Source of the DNA: Struthidea cinerea
Lineage: Eukaryota > Chordata > Aves > Passeriformes > Corcoracidae
Assembly: GCA_013397865.1 (NCBI GenBank)
Contig: VZTI01004617.1
Coordinates: forward strand, 1,506,116 to 1,570,115
Reading direction: 5' to 3'
Length of the DNA: 64,000 nt
A program made the position numbers and the translations under genes. Of this stretch, positions 49,101-63,219 are shown piece after piece; position 1 is the stretch's first letter, and each line of letters begins with the position of its first letter. The notes under the pieces were generated by a model that was not told the DNA's origin, did not search any database, and saw nothing but the letters and a program-made list of their open reading frames with translations.

Positions 49101-52100
49101 CCTGTCTCCACTGATGTTCCAAATGCCCGCTGTGAACATCAGGTGTGTTACCCTGCTTTACAAATTAGTCTGATTCAAGATCTGTGTATTAAACACTAAA
49201 GTCAACATTCACTAAAATTCTCCAAAATTTCATAATTACTAATATTTCCAGCCAAAGAAATTAGTACCTACAGATAGGAGTTTTTTTCAAACTCAAAACT
49301 AGTACAGTACACCCCCAAAAAGTACAAAACCCAAGGATAAACGCAATCGCCCAGCTACAGAGCCCTGCAGAAGCTCCTGAGGTCACATGAAATCACACCA
49401 ATTTGAATGTCCAGAGACTGCATTCCTTGCACACCTTACCCAGCTGCCTAAGCTTAGGCTGGCCTAACTAAGGAGGCACACCAGTGGTTCACAGCAAGGG
49501 CCACTGTGCCTCAGGACGATCTTGGTGGTGGTTAGGCTGGAGTAACAGGAGTGCCAGCCTTTCTAACACACACGAGTGCAGTTTCCCAGCTGGAAAGGCT
49601 CTGCAGAGGTCGCTGATTTTATGGCTTCAAACCATCCCTAAATCTGTCTTTACATCTCTCTCCTATGCCCACAATAACCTGCAGTTTCTTATATTTGGAC
49701 GCTCATCTGGTCAATAAAAGGAGAAAAATAAGAAAGGGTAAGATGATATTTTGACAAACATCTGGCGGCAAAAGGTACTAAGCTGCAATGCAGCAGATAA
49801 CATTAAAAAGATTAAAGTAGATAAAGATAAATGAAAATAACAGGGGAAAAAAACCTTTTTCTACAACACCAGCTCTGGAGCACCAGAGAAACACCAAATA
49901 GATAAAAAAGTGATTAAAAATACCTACCCATTAGACCCAGAACCTCTCCAGTTCATTCTGCTGGCTTTATAAAAATGCATCGTTCTGACTCATCAACCAG
50001 AAGAACAGAAAACTTTCCTGCTTAGTAGTAAAGATGTTCAGAAAGTTGTTTTACATTTCATTTTTGCTTCTTCAACTTCCCACCCCTCAGGGGACTCAGT
50101 CTGAATTGCATGAGTATGGAAAATGAGTTAGCCACACTGCAACGTCAAGGCTGCATATAAATACTTACTCTTCCAACCATTTTTGACTGGTGTCTGGGTT
50201 ATCTCAGTCAAGAGAAGGATATTCAGGTAAAAGAGCACAAACATCTCTAAGATTAACAACCTCTTGCAAAACTGTCTATTTGTCTAAACAGACCTACTCT
50301 GCTATAGATAAAAATCTCAGGTTTGGTCAATTTTTATGTCTGGACCATATAAAGCAATAACGTTGCTTTGCATCTTTTTTTCAGGTATTTGAAAAGGAAA
50401 AACAGATTTTTACAGGAACTGATCAAAAGGGAACATTGATTTCTGAAGCAGCCCAAGCAGTCAAAACACATGGTCTTTGCTCACTGCCAAAAGCATAACA
50501 TCCAGATTTGTGTCCATTTGGAACACATCATAATGTAATCATTAATCAGCCTGATTTAGAATAATGTTTGCAACAACTGATTACTGCTGCACATATCCGT
50601 TTATCGTTTAAATCTGAAAATATTTCCCCTGCCATCTGAAACAATGCAACTGATTCTCCCAGTGTGCTGGGGCTGGGCACAAATGCCAGGGACTCATGTC
50701 AGAAGGAGGGAGCCTTGCTTAAAATAAATAGCACATACTTTCAGCAAACCCAAAGGCTAAAAGCCACCGTTCTTCTCGAAACACTCATGGTAGACATCTG
50801 CACCCAGTGACTCTGTGACCTGTGGCTTTAAACATCACTGCTCCCAAGTCACGTGCTGGCAGGACACAGTTTTACTGCTCTGATTATCAGATCAAATTTC
50901 TGTGTGTCAAAGTTGGATATGAGACAAACAATTTCATGCCACACAATAGCAGGAACCCTGGAAATAGCTGTCACACGTATTACGGAGCTCAAATTGCTCT
51001 TGCTGAGTGTCATTTGAAATAGGAACTGATCAGACTTTGTAATAGGTTGGTTCCAGACAGATTTGAGTTTATCATTCACAATGTATACAAATGAAGTGTT
51101 GTTGTTCAAGTTCAGACATCACTGGGATTTCGATCTGGATATGGCCCATTTAACATGGGAACAGGCAACCCTGATGGATCCAAAGGGAACACTGGAACTG
51201 GGAGGAGAAAGGGAAGCAAGCAGCTTGATTGGGAGCACTAGGGTACTTTTTTGCTGGTGAAGGTGCCTGCTCCAAATATAAACAGATTCCAGGGAGCTTT
51301 CAGCATAACTCTGTCTTTTGGGGAACAGAGGAAAGTTTTCGTTTGGTGGGGGGGAGAAGTTTTTTGGGGTTGTTAGAGGGAAAAAATGTAGAGGACCATG
51401 TAGTGTTTCCTTTCAGAGCAATTCTCAGAGAGCCTTTTAATGTATAAATGGTGGATCCCAACTCCAAAATACCAGTACCCCTAAAAGAGCAACAAAATCA
51501 GCAGAGACCCTTATCTTTGGTGTCTGCAAAGGACCCCAGGAGAAAACTCCCAGTACAGCTGGCTATGAGCAATTACCTTGGCAAACCCCCTGAGGAGGTG
51601 CTCTCATTGCTCAGCATCACATTTAGCATGATGGGGTCGCAGGGAAATATTAAGACACAACCAGAGTGAAATTAAATAATTATTTTAAAAGCTCAAGAGC
51701 TTTTCAAGATTCTTCTTTCTCAGGAAAAGATCATCTTCTACAAAAACAAACCCCCACACAAAAAGGGAAGAGAAAGAGAGTGAAAAGATGTGATCCAGCA
51801 CAGAGCTAATGAGAAAACAGATGAAAATGGAGATAGGAAAAACTTTATCTCCCATTTTAGAGATTTCTTTTGACAACTAGTGTTCTTCAGTGCTAGGAAA
51901 AGTAATAATAAAGCCTTTCCTTAGACTCTAAATTAACACTAATTTACTGGTAAGGAAATTTAATCATTTTCTATAAGGAAAAAGTAAATTCCTAATCAAC
52001 AGAGCAATGCGTGTAAGTGTGTGTTGTCTTGATGAAAAACCACACATTAGCAGCTGTACTGCAAAAGTGATGAAAGAAATCAAAGTGATATAGCCATACA

Positions 52101-52593
52101 TAAATACAAGAGGATCCTGATTTTAGTACAGAATATACACATTTTGCATTTCAATAATTAATTATCACTAGTAAAAAATTAGATTCAGCCATGTAACAGT
52201 CTGATTACACTCTTAATCAAATTAGGAGACATTAAAAAGGTTACTGGAATACCTTTGAAGCCATATCAGGAATAAGAAATAGCATAAGCACTTTGGTATT
52301 ATTCTGGTTAATTAAACACCAAAAAAATTAATACGTGTAGTTTGTCAAGAGAGAGCCTTTATTCAAGGTCACTGTAACACCAAGCAGAATTCCAGCGTGG
52401 ACTTCTCCTTATACAGATCCTTATAAAGGGTTCAGTTCTGCCCCCAAACTCTTCCCAAGAAAAGAAAGTGTGGATGTAAAGGGGGCAAGGGCAGTATAAT
52501 GACCAGAATCACAGCCAAGAGCTGTTCCCTCTCGACATCCTCTGTAAGTCTCTAAAAGCTCAGAAGACTTAAGTGGTTTTGCATTAAGAAATT

Positions 52594-52659
52594 AAAAAAA
52601 AAAAAANNNNNNNNNNNNNNNNNNNNNNNNNNNNNGAAAAAACAACAACAAAAAAAAAA
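52594..52659. repeat. A-rich tract containing a 29-N gap
   Basis: Thirteen A (52594-52606) precede N at 52607-52635. After it come gaaaaaacaacaac and more A. The gap evidently lies in the A-rich run. Gap size is as given in the assembly and may be only an estimate. Confidence 0.9.
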
Positions 52660-53620
52660 CCCCAGAAAACAAAAAATATCCAAATCCAAATAAAAAGCCA
52701 TAATTTAAATAAGCTCAAAATAAAACCAGGATGAGGCCATATTGTACCTGCACCGGTCATTAGCTCCACCAGCATTTGAACGCCTATGGCAGCAGACATT
52801 GCCTAAACTATTTTCGGAGCTGGTGCAGTCAAAAGAGCATTTCAAACCATTCTTTCATATCACACTTCCCTGTTCAATGACACAGGTAAAAAGAAACCAT
52901 CTGTCTGTGTGGTTTATTGCATAAACTCATTTGCGCGCCGTCAATAAAATAAATATTATTCAGAAATTTATACCAAAGTATTTCTGATTCTTCCAGCTCA
53001 CAGTACTCCAATTTGTAGACTGGAAGGTAATTACAAACTTAAGTGAACTTGAGGTAACTTCAGAAACCAACTGAATTGAGGAGGGGAAGAGAAAACAAAC
53101 CAAACTTGTTCTTTACGAACTGACAGGTCACTTGGCTTGTAACAAGATTGTATCAAAAGCCAGTTACATTTTTGTCCGAATACAGGAATCGTTCAAGGGA
53201 ACACGATAACACTAATGAAAAAAGATATTTTACAGAAACCTGTTTCATTCTAATCATGTTTCTAATTTTGGTAGCACCACGCATTAAGAGGCAATTAAAG
53301 CAGCTCTAATGTTGTGGGGATTTTTGTTTTGTCTTTGCAATGGCACAATTTTCTTCAGAAGCAAATCCAATAAGCCATCTGAAATTATCTTTGAAATTGT
53401 GTTCGTGACAGTTACTTAAAGCTACAGGAACATAATAGCTTCACTGACATAATTTATTTTCTGAAATGCAGAGGGAACCTTGATTTTCTGCACTGGCACA
53501 GGGAGGTTGATATTATCCCTCTGATTAATTCAGAGCACTGGACTCTCACCTGTGCTTGTTGGATGTTTTGCTTCAGACACCAGAAAGCAACTCCCCACAA
53601 ACTCACAGTAGCCCTTTTTC

Positions 53621-53713
53621 CATTATAATTTAGCTACAAATATGAAGCCAACTCATATTTAGCTATAATTATAATTTTCATTATAATTTAGCTACAAATG
53701 TGAAGCCAACTCA
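53621..53713. repeat. Direct duplication of 35 bp, 58-bp period
   Basis: The 35-bp unit starting cattataatttagctacaaa and ending gaagccaactca occurs at 53621-53655 and again at 53679-53713 with one difference (atatg against atgtg). The spacer repeats part of the unit (atttagctataatt), so replication slippage in an A+T-rich site is the likely origin. No coding or regulatory meaning is visible. Confidence 0.9.
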
Positions 53714-55041
53714 CTGCCTGTGCCATATACACCTACAATACACAGCAAATATTTTTCTGCCATAAAACCTCTCAGGGATTTGCACCCAGACAAGTCACAG
53801 AAGTATCAGCCACTGCTTGGATCTGGAGGCACAGGAGAGCAAGGACAAATTCCCAGCTCTGCAGGAACCATCACATTTCGTGTGGAATGGTGAAAAATGG
53901 CATGCACGAAGCAATATTGGTGCAATTAGTGGCAAATGTCTTGCCAGAGAGGTGATAATTTGGCAAACCATCATGCTGTAAGTGGCTTCTTTAAAAATGA
54001 CTGTTCTACTGAGAGAATCGACCAGGTCAGAGACATGGCCAGAAAAGTTCCAGCTTAAGAAATAAAGTCATGGTACTCTTTAGACAATGTTTAAATTCTG
54101 TAAAGTGAAGAACCTGCTAAAGAAGAAGGATCAGTTTGCTGGTCTTAGAGGAGCCTGCTGTAAGCTGAAACAGCAGCTGTGTTATGGTGATAAACAGAGA
54201 ACATCTCTGTTGCTCCTTAATCTGACAAATTAACAGAGAAAATCTATAGTGGCCACATCACTGTAAGTCAGCCTGGCTGCTTTATCAGCAGCTCTGGGTC
54301 TCCTCTTCTATCAGCTCTTTCCAGTTTGGAAAGTGCAGAGCCCAGTGAACTGATCCTGACTGACCAGGATCCAGTCCACTGCCTGCCCTACCATCATTCC
54401 AAGAGCCTGCAAGAGATTAACTGGGTGGGTGAAATGAGCATGGGCAGGTTCTGCATCCATCAGAGACTGCAGAGTTCCTGAAGCGGCTCCCAAATCAGGG
54501 CAGGGAACCACTGCAGGAGAGTCAGGAGTAAGAGCTGCATAGTCCCAGCCTCAAACTCCTGAGCTGCAGTCAGGCAGGGGCCAGCACAAAGCATCATTTA
54601 GAGTCTATTAAAGAACCTTTTATAATCACATTTACCACCAATATACTTCTTTAGCCTTCATAGATAGTCCAAATACTTAAAAATTTCATGCATTAAGGAA
54701 TCATATTTTAGGCGAAACAAGGTTAAAACTGGTGCCAAAAAGAATAAGAAGGAACAATTTCCCTTTTATGAACAGTAGATAACACTTAGAGGCAATCAAT
54801 CTAGTGCTCCTGAGCTACTCCTGCTTGAGGAACTGTGGCTGGGACAGAGACTGTCCTTGTACACATCAAGCTGATGGGTTCAAATCAGCCTGATGATAAA
54901 TAAACTCATCTCATCTGATTATTTATTTTTTTCATTTATGTCCATTCCACTTTTTTTCCATGGCCTGGAATTAGATGCATTTTAAGTTCATCTTTCTTTC
55001 TCATGAGGACCTTTTCCAAAAAAGCTATTTGTTTTTCTGCC

Positions 55042-55061
55042 TTTTTTTTTTTTTTTTTTTT
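55042..55061. repeat. Poly-T run of 20 bases
   Basis: An uninterrupted T run lies in a T-rich neighbourhood (ttttttcc, gtttttctgcc upstream). In the CDH13 transcript it reads as poly-A. No element body on the minus-strand side (55062 onward) is recognisable. Confidence 0.85.
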
Positions 55062-55214
55062 ACACTAAACATTCTGGATTTGTGCAAATTACTTTAAAAT
55101 GTCTGAAAAATAAATGAAGGAGTCCTTGGGCAACTGAGATTTGAATGTTTGTAGAAGAAGGTTGACGTAAGCAGCTGGACTGCTAAAAAAAGAGAAATTT
55201 TAGAGGGGGAAGAG

Positions 55215-55288
55215 TTGATAGACAACATTTCTGTGGATAATTACATACCATTTGATAGACAACATTTCTATGGATAATTACATACCAT
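55215..55288. repeat. Perfectly abutting 37-bp tandem duplication
   Basis: The unit beginning ttgatagacaacatttct and ending ggataattacataccat is present at 55215-55251 and 55252-55288 with a single substitution (ctgtgg against ctatgg). The near identity and zero spacer point to a recent tandem duplication. It may be a variable site between individuals, or an assembly artefact. Confidence 0.93.
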
Positions 55289-57189
55289 AATGCCAAGATA
55301 TCCCATCTTCCCATCCCTTGGTCTCCCACAACATAGATCTACTACTCAAGTCAGTCAGGACTATCTGGATTATAAATGCTTTGCAGTAGAAGCAGTGTTA
55401 GACTGTGTCCAGGCACAAAAGAAGAATTAAAACTGACGTCTGAGGTAGAGCTGAAGGAGAATCTCTCTAAACACAAATCAATTACAACAACTTTAAAAAG
55501 AAATGGTTCTTGACTTGGCTTGGTTTCCTTTTCCTGAACGTTGGGATGATCTATATATAAATGTGTCCAGTAAAGCGAGTACTGTATCCTTGTGGGACAT
55601 TTTGCCTCTGTCCCAGATCCTGGAGATTGCATTTGGCACTCCAGAGCAGCTCAGGAGGACACACACTGCTGGCTCCGAACTGCAGAGCGCTCTGTCTTCA
55701 TTAGCATGTGATCCTCTCCACTTAGTCAGAGGGGACTCTGTTAGTGCACATAGCAATGATCATTCCAGCTAATTAATTTTAGCTGAGATGCTCAACCTGA
55801 TAATTTCTAAACTTGTGCATCTGTGACTTGGGATGTGCTACCCCCAGGAGAAATTTATTTATTCTGAGAAGGCTTGTACCAAAGAGAAAATTCCATTAGT
55901 TTCCTCCCCTTCCACTAACACTGATAAAAGTCTTAGGGCATCAAGGCATCCTTGTGTCACCCATCCCTACACCCACAGTTACATTATCATCTCCTGGTCG
56001 CTCCCCTGCAATGCAGCTACTCCCATCTCCCTCCCACTCATATCAACAGCCTGCAGCCATTCTGCACCCACAAGGATTTGTTTGTCAGCTCAAGATCAGC
56101 TTACTTCGACAAGAGAATTTTAAAACTCATTCATTATTTTGTGTTTTACTTATCCACGTGAAATATTTCAATCGGGAAATTGAGTTTTGATGGAAGATAA
56201 AGAAATGGTTCTTATTCACTCAGCTTTATGTGCTACTGCTCAATGTAATTTTCCATTGTTCCTACAAGGGAACCAGGGGTAGAAGTGAGTCATTTGTAAC
56301 ATTAAAGTTTAATATAAATTTCGTATCTACATAACTGAATATTGATGAATTGTGGCTAGTTCATTACCAGAAAGAAACATACTTTTCAACACTGCAAAGT
56401 TCAACTCAATTATTTTTTGTTAGAAGGAGGAAGGTGAGGAACTACTTCTACACCAAATACTTTCTGACAGTGTTCTTGAGCCCTTAGTTCTACTTCTTGC
56501 TGCCAGCACTGGCTCTGTAAGGCTCCCCCTGGCCACACCTTTCTGCCTTGGAGAATCTCCATCCTTCCCAGGACTTCTTTGCATGCTCTTGTAGAGCATC
56601 TCGCCTCCCAAAGGCCCTTTCCCATCCTTCTTATGTTTTATTGTGGACTTGGAACATTTGGAGATGCATTTAATTTTTACTTCCATGGAAAAAAGTGATG
56701 TGATGTTGACTTAGAAAATACTTTTTTTTTTTTTTAATGTTGTGGTTCTTGCTAAAGCCCTGTTCTCTCCTCATCTTGAGCTCAGACACTTTGAGGTAGC
56801 AAATCAAGGCACACAAGATGCTCCTATTTAGAGTGTGGCCTTTTCCATACTGAGAAGGGAAATAAAATGACATGCAAAACTATTTGGAATCAGTGAATTC
56901 AGTAGAAAACTCACTTGTTTAGTACATATCTCACACCTTATCAGTTTGATTAAAATATTGCTGGAGTAATGCTTGTGAGGATAACACAGAAGAAGGAATA
57001 CACTGCCCTGGAAAAGGAAAGTTCTGATCTATAACTGTATCTTAGACTTTTTATGTGCAAAAACACACAAGGAAACAGTAGTTTACAATTTAAAAATACA
57101 CCTTCACCACCAAGAAACTTCCTGACCGTGACAAAAAAAATCCACAACTCCAAATTTATTACGGCTTTATCCAGAAATCATCTTGTGAT

Positions 57190-57385
57190 AGAAAATAGGC
57201 AATTTTTACACTGCAGAGGAGCATTTATAGGCTTTATTTGTGATTGCATTTGTAATTTGGGTAATTGTGCAGGCACAACTGGCCAGCTGCATGCAAAATC
57301 ACCCAATTTGCACACGTTGCCATAATTGCCACTTGAATTATGACATTTTACAGTTGTGTGCATGCAAATATGAGCAGAAAAAGAC
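57190..57385. promoter_or_regulatory. Candidate intronic enhancer with octamer and E-box words
   Basis: The tract holds a perfect octamer ATGCAAAT (57362-57369), a related gcatgcaaaa, an E-box CAGCTG, several homeodomain TAATT/AATTA words, and repeated use of tgcatgcaaa at two places about 70 bp apart. It has no repeat similarity or coding pattern. Support is by pattern only. Confidence 0.28.
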
Positions 57386-60300
57386 TCATTGGATAAACAA
57401 AGCACTCTGCACTGGTTTTCAGTCCTTCCTAATCAGTCAGAGCACTTGAGGCCGTTTCTGCTGACACTTGAAACTGTAGCTGTATCCTGAATTTGGCACT
57501 GAAGAAGCTTCCCTGACCTTATATAAGCAAGGAAAACAGAGCAATGCAAAGTGGCTGGAACTGCAAAGCAAATCATTTGTCACAAAAAGTAGCAGCAAAT
57601 CCCTACCATGTATCACTTGCTGATGTCCTGGATGCCAAATATTCATTGATAATCAAAATAAGTATCTTTGTTGCTTTGTAGCTCTACAAAATTTCACTGT
57701 CTCCAAGTAAAACAATACTAAAGGTCAAACAAGAAAGCAGCACCCAGAAATTCTGCAGAAGTGAAGTTATTCTGCTTCGAAGGATCTCAGTTATGCTGAG
57801 ACAAAACCAGCAGAGATGGATCTCCCACTTCAGCAAAGTTTGTAGCTCAAGAGAAAGAGATGAAGATTCAGGTTCAGCACTTGGAGTCTGCCAGTGATGT
57901 GCAGACTGGATGAGCTACAGAACCCCTAAGATCATCTTTTAAAAGGCCAGGAAAATTAGCGCCATGATATACTGTACCTGGAATAGGAAATACTGGAATT
58001 CAAAAAGGTTTCCTGCACAGTTTAACAGAAGTGGCCAGAAGGGATTTAATTAAAAAAAAAAAAAATCAGATGTATTACCCAGTCTTTACAATAGAAATAA
58101 CACGGTTTCATCAGCTAAACAACTCAAAAATCAAGACATTACTAGGTGCTAATTACCCAATTATCAATTGTGAAGAAATAAAATGAGTAAGTAGACAATT
58201 ACTGGCCAGTGTTCTGAGCTAGTTAACAATTATACTCCAGTGATTACTTCTTATGTCAAGAGCTGGAAAGCAGCCTTAAAGAAAGAAATCAGGGACAACC
58301 TTGCAGTTCTACAAGGTTAAAAAAGTTGGGTTTAGAGGTTCTTCTCCCGGACAGGAACTGCACATAACAGACTAAACATCTCTTTATCGAGTCATCCATG
58401 ACTAAATCACAAATACCTGAGAACAGAATATACAAATATGGGGTTTGGCATGCTGCACATAAAATTTAGTCAAATTTTTTAGTGAGAAACCCACTACAGT
58501 TAATTCCATTAATATACCCAAAATTAATTGTACAAGCACCCAAGGAGTCATCTTCCTAGCATTTGGAAAACTTGAGAGATAACTTGCTTTATTTCCTGTG
58601 GCTTGTTTAAAATCACTCTTTGTCCAGCATCTCAAAAGCTCTGCAAACCTGTCCAAATTTGCATTCTCCACAGCTCATCTTGCATTCACCTCTGCTGTGT
58701 GGTGAGGCTGAGGAAGTCTATTTCCTGAAATGTGAAAGTATGACTGGACAGAGGCACCCTGGAGATTACATCATCCTATCTTCAATAAAGTCCCAGTTTC
58801 TTTTTCATTAAATAAACCTTCCTGCTTAGAGAAAAGTGAGCCTTCCTGTTTACACGGAAAGACAAATACAGAGAAAAGCTATCAGTATAAAAAGATGCTT
58901 GGCCCTTGGGAGTACAGAGTGAAGATTTCCCCACATCTTTCAAAGCAGAAAGATTACAGCAGCAGAGCCCAGAGTGGCAAAGGCAGCTTCATGTCAGATG
59001 TCGGGAGTGGATGTTCTTATCCATTTCCATGCACTGCCCCTCTGCTGCAGATCAGATCCATGGATCCCTCTGTAAAAACAACTCCATGTTTGTCACATCA
59101 CTTAAAGGAAAGCTGCCTGATGCAGCAGTAAGGGTTGACTTCCAGAAAAAATGGAAGCATGAATACTGAATCTCCTGGAGATGCAGCTCTTCATGCAGAT
59201 ATTCTCATCTTCAACTGCTTTGCTAAGGTGAAAATTTATATTCACCTCCCAAAATTCGAGCTCTGGATTTCCTCTATGTATTTTTAGTTTGAGATTAAGT
59301 TTGTTTATTTTTATCTTATCTGCAAAAATAAAGGACTTTGCAATAAATAGGATTGAATTTATTTAGAAAAATGCATTTCGAGTATCACTACAGGTAGGGC
59401 AAGAAATGAGAGTTACATCTAAACTGCATTCCAACCTGAGCATTTGCCTCTGGAATGTGCTGTTAATAATCTCTGGAAGGACATATATTCACATCTTTCT
59501 TTTTTCCACACAGACTAAATCAGTACAGAATGTGGAAGTCTTCTCAATTTATGAATTTATTCTCACTGAAGCTGGGAAGAAAGTTTGACACTTTGTTTAA
59601 AAGAGAGTGAAGAAAGAAAAACAGGGACACAGATCTCCATGGCCTGCTGAGACTGACACAGGAAGTCTGGAGCAGCTGTGACACATTTCGCTGCTGCCAC
59701 AGGTAACAGCCCAATAAAGTCAGGTTGACAACTCAATAGCCTCAAAAGGGACTATTCCCTAAAAAAAGCTCTTCAGCTGTGACAGGGGACACCAGGATTG
59801 CCTCTAGTCTCACCTGTCACTTGGTTAGAGCTCTCCTAAACCATTCCCATTACATTAAAGCCACTTACACGCTAATTACAACAGCAAACCCTCCATCCCT
59901 GCTGCAACCAGGAGAACACAGAGGCAGATAATGGATGCTCACTGTTGAACCTGGGAGGTCAGGTGTGTGAAAGCTCCAACTGCTGTTTCACATCTACTAA
60001 TGCCAATTGTCAATGCATTAAGGAAAGAAGGATGAAACTTTGGTGTCCTCACTTACAACAAACATAAACAGTACGTTACACTTCTTTTCTACACTCTGCA
60101 AGCAGTTATAAAGGAAGCATGTATATAGGTATCACACAAGATATGAATTCTAAAATAATACTTTTTGAGACACATAGCCTGGTTCTCATGTGAGATGTAA
60201 TTCTACCTTTATTCTTTATGTCTTACACACAGGTAGTCGAAAAACAAAGTTTCAGGCTCTGGCAGTCATCTGCCAAAAAATATGGGATAGTCAGCCAGTA

Positions 60301-63219
60301 CTCAATTCCAATCAAAAATTGTTTCTTCTTCCAAACTTCCCACAGGAAAAATAATTAACCAAAGATTCTGCACCTTTGCAATCATCTCATCCAAACTGGT
60401 TTCTTCCTGTCTCTCGCATTTCTCAGGTTTTGTTTAGCCTTGTTCCAAATACAAGTTTTTTCCCACTGAGTCATGGCAGCTTGAAGCATTTCATTAGAGT
60501 TACTAATAACCGTCTCAACAAATAATCTTTGCAGTTTGGTAAAGGCCAGCAAGGATACAGGAAGTTTCAGCCTATAATAGTGTTGGGTGTGTGTCTCTCT
60601 GAAGGCTGTAGCTGCAGATCAGGAAACTTGTTAAATTCCTTCTGGCAAAGGTAAAACCGGAAGACAAAACCCTCCTCCATCACCTTCTACCTCTCAAGAA
60701 CAAAGTCTGCGTTTACAAAAGTCAAGCCCCCGGAGTTTTATTTTTGAGTCACACAGTTGGGGGGACAGCAGATTTCAATTCCCCTCTTTTCAGGGATTGG
60801 AGATTAAAGAAATATGTCACACCTCATTGAAATATTACAGCCTGCATTCTGTCTGCCAAAGAATTGCTGACACTTTAAAGGTCAAATACTTTCTCCTTAT
60901 ATTCTTCTCTGGACCAAAGCAAAGTTCTGCAGTGCTTCACACTGGCTTTATAGAAGTTCTTTGTTAATCAGAGTACAAGAGCAGGAATCACACACTATTT
61001 TTAGACACCCCCTCCAATGTTTCACATGCTACCAGTTTTCAGAACCATTTCCCCCCCTCTTTCTTCCAAGTGTTTGAATGGACTCAAACTGGCTGCATCA
61101 AGTGTGTTTCTTAAGCAGCACTAAGGCGGCCCTATTAAAAATACCTCAAGCAGTGTAACAAAATAGAAAACAATTCCCAGAAAAATAACAGAACGCAAAG
61201 TCACTGAAGTTAAGGGCAAAATGTTGATGGGAGCCAACAGAGATTGGCTCAAGACTGTTTTTTTTAAAATATACAAATCTTGGTTCAAAATTATAGGCTA
61301 CATTCTAGATCTCCTTGCAGACAAGGAGTAAGGGAGCAAGGTCTCTTGAGGTAACAAAGTGAGCTTGCTGAAAACCCACTTGCCATATTCTAGCAGATCG
61401 TGGAGGGTGTGAGGCACCTGATATGCAGAATTTCGCCCTTTTTTATATTCAAGCATATCTCGAGAGGAAGGGAGAACAAACCCCTGTGAATTCCAGGACT
61501 CCATCCTTTCCCCTCCCATAAGGTGCAGAGGTCTCTGCACGTAATACTCCAAAGTGTAGGAAGCAAACCAAAAAACCCACTTCAGCTGAGGAACAATATT
61601 TAGATGGGGACAAATCTTTTATTTCCTGGGTTTTTAAGGCCTCCACAGCAAGACACTCCCCCATTGCACACTGCAGATTTCCAAAACTCCCACCGGCTCT
61701 GGTGATGTGCATCAGTCCAAGCTAAGGTCAGCAGGATGCCAGGCACCCTTCCTCTGTGAAATCTCACCACTTCAGATAAAAAAGGCACGACAAAAAAAGG
61801 GTTTTTCTACTCTTCAGGAAGTCTTCATTTAAAGCCATAAAATATACACATGCACTTTTAAATTATCTATGAGCTTAAAAGGATTTAATAAGGATATTTC
61901 CTATTTTTAGAGAAACACTATGATGCTCAGATGCACATGTTTTCTACTGCCAGTTTCCATGCTTTGGCTTTCACTGTTAAAACTTCCTGTGCTGCTATAA
62001 ATCTAACACCCACTGGAATAAAAATCTAAATTAAATATCAGGCTTTTTTACCAATATGATTTATAAACGCCCTAATCATTTCCTAAAACAAAGGCTTTAT
62101 CCACTACAGAACAGGAATCACTGCTGATTATTCTGTACAGTTGCTGTCCACCAGGCTTGGGATTATTGCCTTACACACCGTGAGGAGGGAACATACATGT
62201 ATCTGTCACTTACAATTTACTACAATGTCCTGAAAGCAAGTCCATTAATTTATTTTTAATGTACTCCTAAAAGAATTTTTAAGTACATCCCTCAGACTTA
62301 TTGTAGTTCACCAACACTTTCTCTCAACACATGATGGATAGATTCCATTTTAAAATATGACATTTGTTGTAATACAGTTTAAATTACTTTTCTTCATGGA
62401 GCATGTGTTATTCAGAGTTACCATTATGCACTAAGAAATGGTACATTATGTTGCTGCTTTATCTCCTTTTATGGCTCATGTTACAGTTGCATCTATTCAG
62501 GTACAATTACACTGGGGGAAAATGATTTAACATTTGTATTAAGAACAGTTCTGTTCAGCAAATTTATTTTAGCTTCTGGTTAATTACTAAAGAGTACTGA
62601 GGATAATCCAAAACAGCTACAGCATGTAGATTTTAAATTCAGTAAATAAAACATATTCACCCCAATATACGTTCTCACAGCACAACAGATTTATGGCACC
62701 ATATCTATAGGCAAAGTTGCAGCAACCTTTGTGTATTCCATAAATTCCTCGTAACGTGGGCTAAAGAAATGTTTCCCTACAGGATTAGCTTTTAGTATCA
62801 GATCATTTCCTGTCTGAGCTCTCTCAAGTTTCACTGAGGGGAGTCTCACAAGATGAATATCATTGGGAAAAAGTAATCACGGTATAAACTTGTAGTAATG
62901 TATGAATTAAGAGTGCAGATTTCTCAGATTCTAAGCCTTATTTTATAATATAGGACTCCAAATAGAATAAGTAATATCTGTTCAAAATTAAACTCTTTCT
63001 CTCTTCTGCTTCCAGTAAAAATCCAAAATATTCTCCTTATCAATTTTACATCTATGGATACAAACAATACAATTTATGCTGTAAATTAGAATCTGTTTTG
63101 TTCACATTGCCAGTAAGATGGTGAAACAATATTTTTATATATACAGAGTGTAACCTGTTGGACAAGTACAAAGACATTTTAATCAGGCTATAATAGGTAT
63201 TCTTTTTCTGTTCATTAAG

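Noticed and set aside
61298..61788. Several overlapping minus-strand open frames
   Set aside because: Three frames overlap with unrelated translations and no recognisable domain. This is a stop-poor stretch, not a gene.
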